Below, one piece after another: positions 60,294 to 64,000 of a stretch of 64,000 nt of DNA. Under the pieces are notes generated by a model. It had not been told where the DNA came from. It saw nothing but the letters and a program-made list of their open reading frames with translations, and made no database searches. The DNA is from Sipunculus nudus (taxonomy: Eukaryota; Annelida; Sipuncula; Golfingiida; Sipunculidae). The first letter of the stretch is position 1. Every line of letters begins with the position of its first letter. Made by a program: the position numbers and the translations under genes. The DNA is taken from positions 52,672,079-52,736,078 of the forward strand of contig CM049309.1 of NCBI GenBank assembly GCA_026874595.1. The letters are read 5' to 3'.

Positions 60294-63200
60294 TATGTAC
60301 ATTAAAAGGCAAATGACTTTTAGCAGATAGAATATACCATATCTTCTTTAACATTTTGCTTTATAAAATTGGATCCATGGAAAGGCTGTTAAAGAACAGA
60401 TAAGCTGTGGCTACAGAGAGGTATGCACTAAATATTTATTCGCAGAACTCTTGGGCTTTGGCCTAAATAACATCATTTATCAATGGAACATTTTAACTTG
60501 TGGACAGGGCTGTTTATTTTCCCTGAAAGGAATGTCTTTTGCTGACTGATGAGAATTTCAGGTATTTCTGGGAATACTTTAAAAATCGTTCCCATCAGTA
60601 TGTTACCAGGACATTCCAGCTCAGTAATCTGGGTCGAACCAGATTTATCAGAGAAGAGGAAATCATTTGAATTCATGCCAGTTTATGTTAGCATTTTCTT
60701 ATCAAGATATTTTAACTATAACCAAATTGATTCATGGTAACTGTATCTTACTAGCTAGTATATGTAAATGCAGAAACAAGAGCAATAAAGATGCCTTGAT
60801 TATGTATGTAATGACATGTGGTCAAAGAACTATCTCATCCTAAGTAAAATTTGTGTATTTGGGTGTGGTCACAAAAAAGCATTATTCCACAGTAAAGTCA
60901 GCCAATACACATCCAATTGCTACTAAACTCTCACTGCAAGATGATGTATATGTCCCATGCCCGAGGAGCTAGCGCTGCAGCTCTTCTTCTCTTAGAGTAT
61001 CATCAGGTTCTCTCATGCCAGTAGCCTCAGTTATTATAGAACATGATCATGTTCCTTAACAACCTGTCAGTGTTAATTAAAGCATAAAGCACATGTTATA
61101 TAGCACGTTTTTTATGCCTGATCTGGTGGTAGTCATTATCGTTGGGGCAGCAGGTAATCAATGTCCATGGTGTTTGTAATGTACCAGAGCTTTGGGGGGT
61201 TTCTTAATAATATATTGATGGTTTAAGTTAATGCACCAGCAATTAGTTTGGGCAAAAACAGTTAAGCTCATAACAGCAGTAAATTTATTGTTTATACAGT
61301 TATCATCTAGAATTTACAGGATAAATTCAGCCAGAGAGTGTAAGTTAATGGACTGATATTTTTATATGATGTCTGCCTAATGTTAGTTTCATAATCGTAT
61401 TTTTTTAAGTATCATTAATAAATTATAAAAAACACTGTGGATGTGTGACAAATAGCAAGGGCGAGGTCTGTGTCAGGCAGGGACCACTTCCAATGGGAGC
61501 TGAAATGGAAAACTGCATTTTAGTGTTCTTTATTATATGTTGAGTGGAGTAAATAATTAATTACGGCACTGAGATAATGGGTTTTAGCCTGGGCCATGAG
61601 TAACAAAAAAGTGGGGCTTGTTGCAGATTATTGAACATGAAAATGCTTGCTCTCACACAAATAGAAACTTGCTGTAGTAAATTTAATGTAAACCACAAAC
61701 TCACTCGTATGGTTTTAGAGAGAAGAAACTGGAAAATCATGGGCAAAAATCAGTACTGTATATAAATTTTTTCCTGAAACATAAAATTTTTCTGTGTCAG
61801 AAATTCTGTACTATAAGTTACAAGGACATATTGTAGAGAGATGTTGCACATTCTATGATGAAGCAGGTCTCTGACATTCATATAAGTGACCAAATTAAAA
61901 AAAAAGAATACTTTTACAGCTTGAATAAACCATAAAAGTTTCTTTATATAAATTAAATAAAATTAGAAACACATTTTGAGTATTGATCTACAAAACACTT
62001 AATCCCACATTCAGTGTATTATATTTATTCTCCTTTTACATTAATGGCATAGCAGACTTATAATGTAAATAGTGAGCAAGATTTTGTTAATATGGTTCCA
62101 TGTCTCAAAAATGTTTGTGTCAGTTTCTGACTCCCATTACACTTTGGAAATGAAATTATAACATGAATATACTCGTAGTGATTATGACATGAATATACTC
62201 ATAATGGACGTATTAGTATAAAATCAGAATTTACACTTTGAAATATACAAACAATAGCTTTATGGCTCGGATGATGCCAACTATTCAAAGTTCATGTCAT
62301 ACAGAAATAAACATTCAATTTAATGCTGAAGTGTATATTGTTGAACCCTTGAAGAGTTAAAGAACAATTCTAACTCCATTGCATTATTGCTTTAAAAACA
62401 CTGTTTCAAAATTTATCAAATGTGTGTTTAATTTGTTAATGGGGCTTGAGGTTGAGAAATTTTTATCGCTCAGAAACTTATGAACCCTGCATTTTATCAA
62501 GATCTTGTGGAATTGTGGGGTGCCAAATATTTTTACCAATGCAAGAACAGAGCTTAATCTTCACTTAATGACTTGGCAAAAAAAAACAAAAAAACAAATT
62601 AGATAGGTATTGCCTCATACATTTATTAATCTAGATACCTGCATCATTGACATTCTGTTACATTTTAATTTGCTGTTCAGAAGTTCAGTCCTTATTGGTT
62701 CCTTGGGAAGCATTGCTATCACAAGTGTAGCAGGGTTTTAAATAATGCAGATTAAGCCCCACGAAGCAGGGTGGGCAGATTGTGTTTGTTGATGGTATGA
62801 CTAATTTAGTCATTACACAGGTCATTCACATGCAGCATGTTCACATTTGATGACTCATTCAAAAAAGTTCTGAATATGCGATGTTTTGTTATGATCGAAG
62901 GATGCCTGGAAATGACAGGGTCTGTATTTTTTGTTTGTTGTTTGACTTGGGGTGTGGCAATGTTAGCCTGGTAAGACCCAGATTTCCTGATGAAACTGGG
63001 TTAGGATTATGAATACATTTGCACTGTATCATTTCAGAAGAAATATAAAGGAAAATATTTAATATTTATCACATGAATTGAGTAGCCTGCTTGTTTGCTC
63101 ATGTATATTCATAACCCTGGGGTGGAGCTGTGGGATCCGGGAAGCTGCGTCAGCTTTGGATCAGGGCAGATCACCAGAGGCTGATCAGTCACTCATGCTG

Positions 63201-64000
63201 CTGATATTAACACCACTCCAGGGAATCTTAGCAATGTTGTCTCACAGAACAAGTAAACTGGACACTTTCATGAGCTTCAAAGCTTCCCGTAGAACCTGTG
63301 CATGACCCTATCAAAAGACAGCTATCCAGAGCTAGTGTCTCTTTCTGTGTTCCTTTGTCTTGTCTGTTTAAATAACCAGACACATTGTGGAGGTGTAATT
63401 ACCCCACTTTATGGTAGAGCTGGGCTTTGCTTGGTTTACCAGATGTTTTTACTTAGGGTTTGCGTACGCTTTAACTCTGTTTAGTTATGTGATACAAATG
63501 AATAAAAGAATGGTAGGGATGAAACACCTAGTACCTGCTGGCCGGAATGTTACCTACTAGAAGATGTAGCTCATGAGAAAGAACCTTAGAAGAGAAGTAG
63601 GCCACCCCTATCCAAACAAAGTTACTTGGGCACATGTGGCCAACAGATGGGAAACCCCTAGACAACATGACTTGTGACCTGAGGCTGGCTTGGGTCTGGG
63701 GCCAGGTTACCCAACAGATGAGTTGCCATGGCAACCCAGCAGGTAAGATGGAACTGCAGTAAAGGTTGAGAGCCCCTGGTGTCTGGAGCACTGAATTACC
63801 AGTCTCCCAGTCATAAGCTGCAGCAGTAGTGTTCTTCCTCAGCACTGGCTGCCTCAGCTTCTGTTTGATTGGATGGAATGGTTATATGCATTCTGGCTGC
63901 CTAGTCGGATGTGGTAAATAATTACTTCCCCGAGGTATGACTTTTTCACAGCGGTGTGTTAGTTTGTTGTGAGAATTTCTATTGGAAACTCCTCACTCAA
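60294..64000. other. Unassigned sequence to the right edge
   Basis: No gene recognised over 3.7 kb. Frames at 63078-63305, 63302-63484 (+) and 63528-63845 (-) lie in a less AT-rich part (about 63.1-63.9 kb) but show no known domain; an exon of an unknown gene there cannot be excluded. Confidence 0.4.

Noticed and set aside
63078-63845. Exons of a host gene at the right edge
   Set aside because: Frames overlap on both strands, lack splice-site support and contain no recognised domain.

Overview
This 64 kb window is AT-rich animal nuclear DNA from a repeat-dense, gene-poor (intergenic or large-intron) region. Nothing in it looks bacterial: there are no long ORFs, operons or ribosome-binding sites, and microsatellites, short inverted-repeat transposons, tRNA-derived SINEs and broken LINEs are everywhere. 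The repeat style points to a mollusc, most likely a bivalve. The pointers are TATCCCCAGACA-ended elements packed with GGTCAAAGGTCAAGG arrays, TCCG-rich elements, and SINEs with a GTGGCTCAGGGGTAGAGC head. I cannot name the species. I found no intact protein-coding gene. Most short open frames are chance or microsatellite translations.

Layout. 1-9 kb: decayed non-LTR retrotransposon pieces, all on the minus strand (reverse-transcriptase scraps at about 0.35-0.53 and 7.3-8.3 kb, and an L1/Tx1-like C-terminal tail at 4.5-5.5 kb), plus a 164 bp inverted-repeat element at 6.8 kb. 9.4-15.9 kb: a 300 bp element with near-perfect 17 bp terminal inverted repeats, two inverted copies of a CRE-containing repeat, several microsatellites and a long dispersed-repeat candidate. 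15,927-21,985: a 6.06 kb DNA transposon candidate with CACTG...CAGTG ends, TA on each side, subterminal arrays of AAAACCCTTT-type motifs in both orientations, an internal 145 bp satellite and a decayed exon. 22-26 kb: old tandem duplications and a 204 bp element flanked by a 5 bp GATCA duplication. 28.6-29.9 kb: a MITE-like remnant, a SINE with target-site duplications and a possible solo LTR. 30-38 kb: mostly unassigned, with a diverged segmental duplication and AT/CA microsatellites. 38.9-41.5 and 58.0-60.3 kb: two close copies, same orientation, of a 2.3 kb Helitron/Helentron-like non-autonomous element. Between them lie a second SINE copy, an unrelated SINE, a perfect 124 bp tandem duplication, a TCCG-microsatellite element with a diverged internal duplication, and a cluster of very long C-tracts. 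60.3-64 kb: unassigned.

The most interesting object is the 2.3 kb element pair. Each copy carries about six 289 bp units, and each unit holds two nuclear-receptor-like direct repeats (AGGTCA-A-AGGTCA, DR1, followed directly by a third half-site or a near version of it). A palindromic AGGTCATGACCT lies in the 5' part. One mobile element thus carries a ready-made cluster of RXR/HNF4-type sites. Whether they are bound is inference. The 6 kb CACTG-ended element with its nested satellite and broken exon is the second candidate for follow-up.
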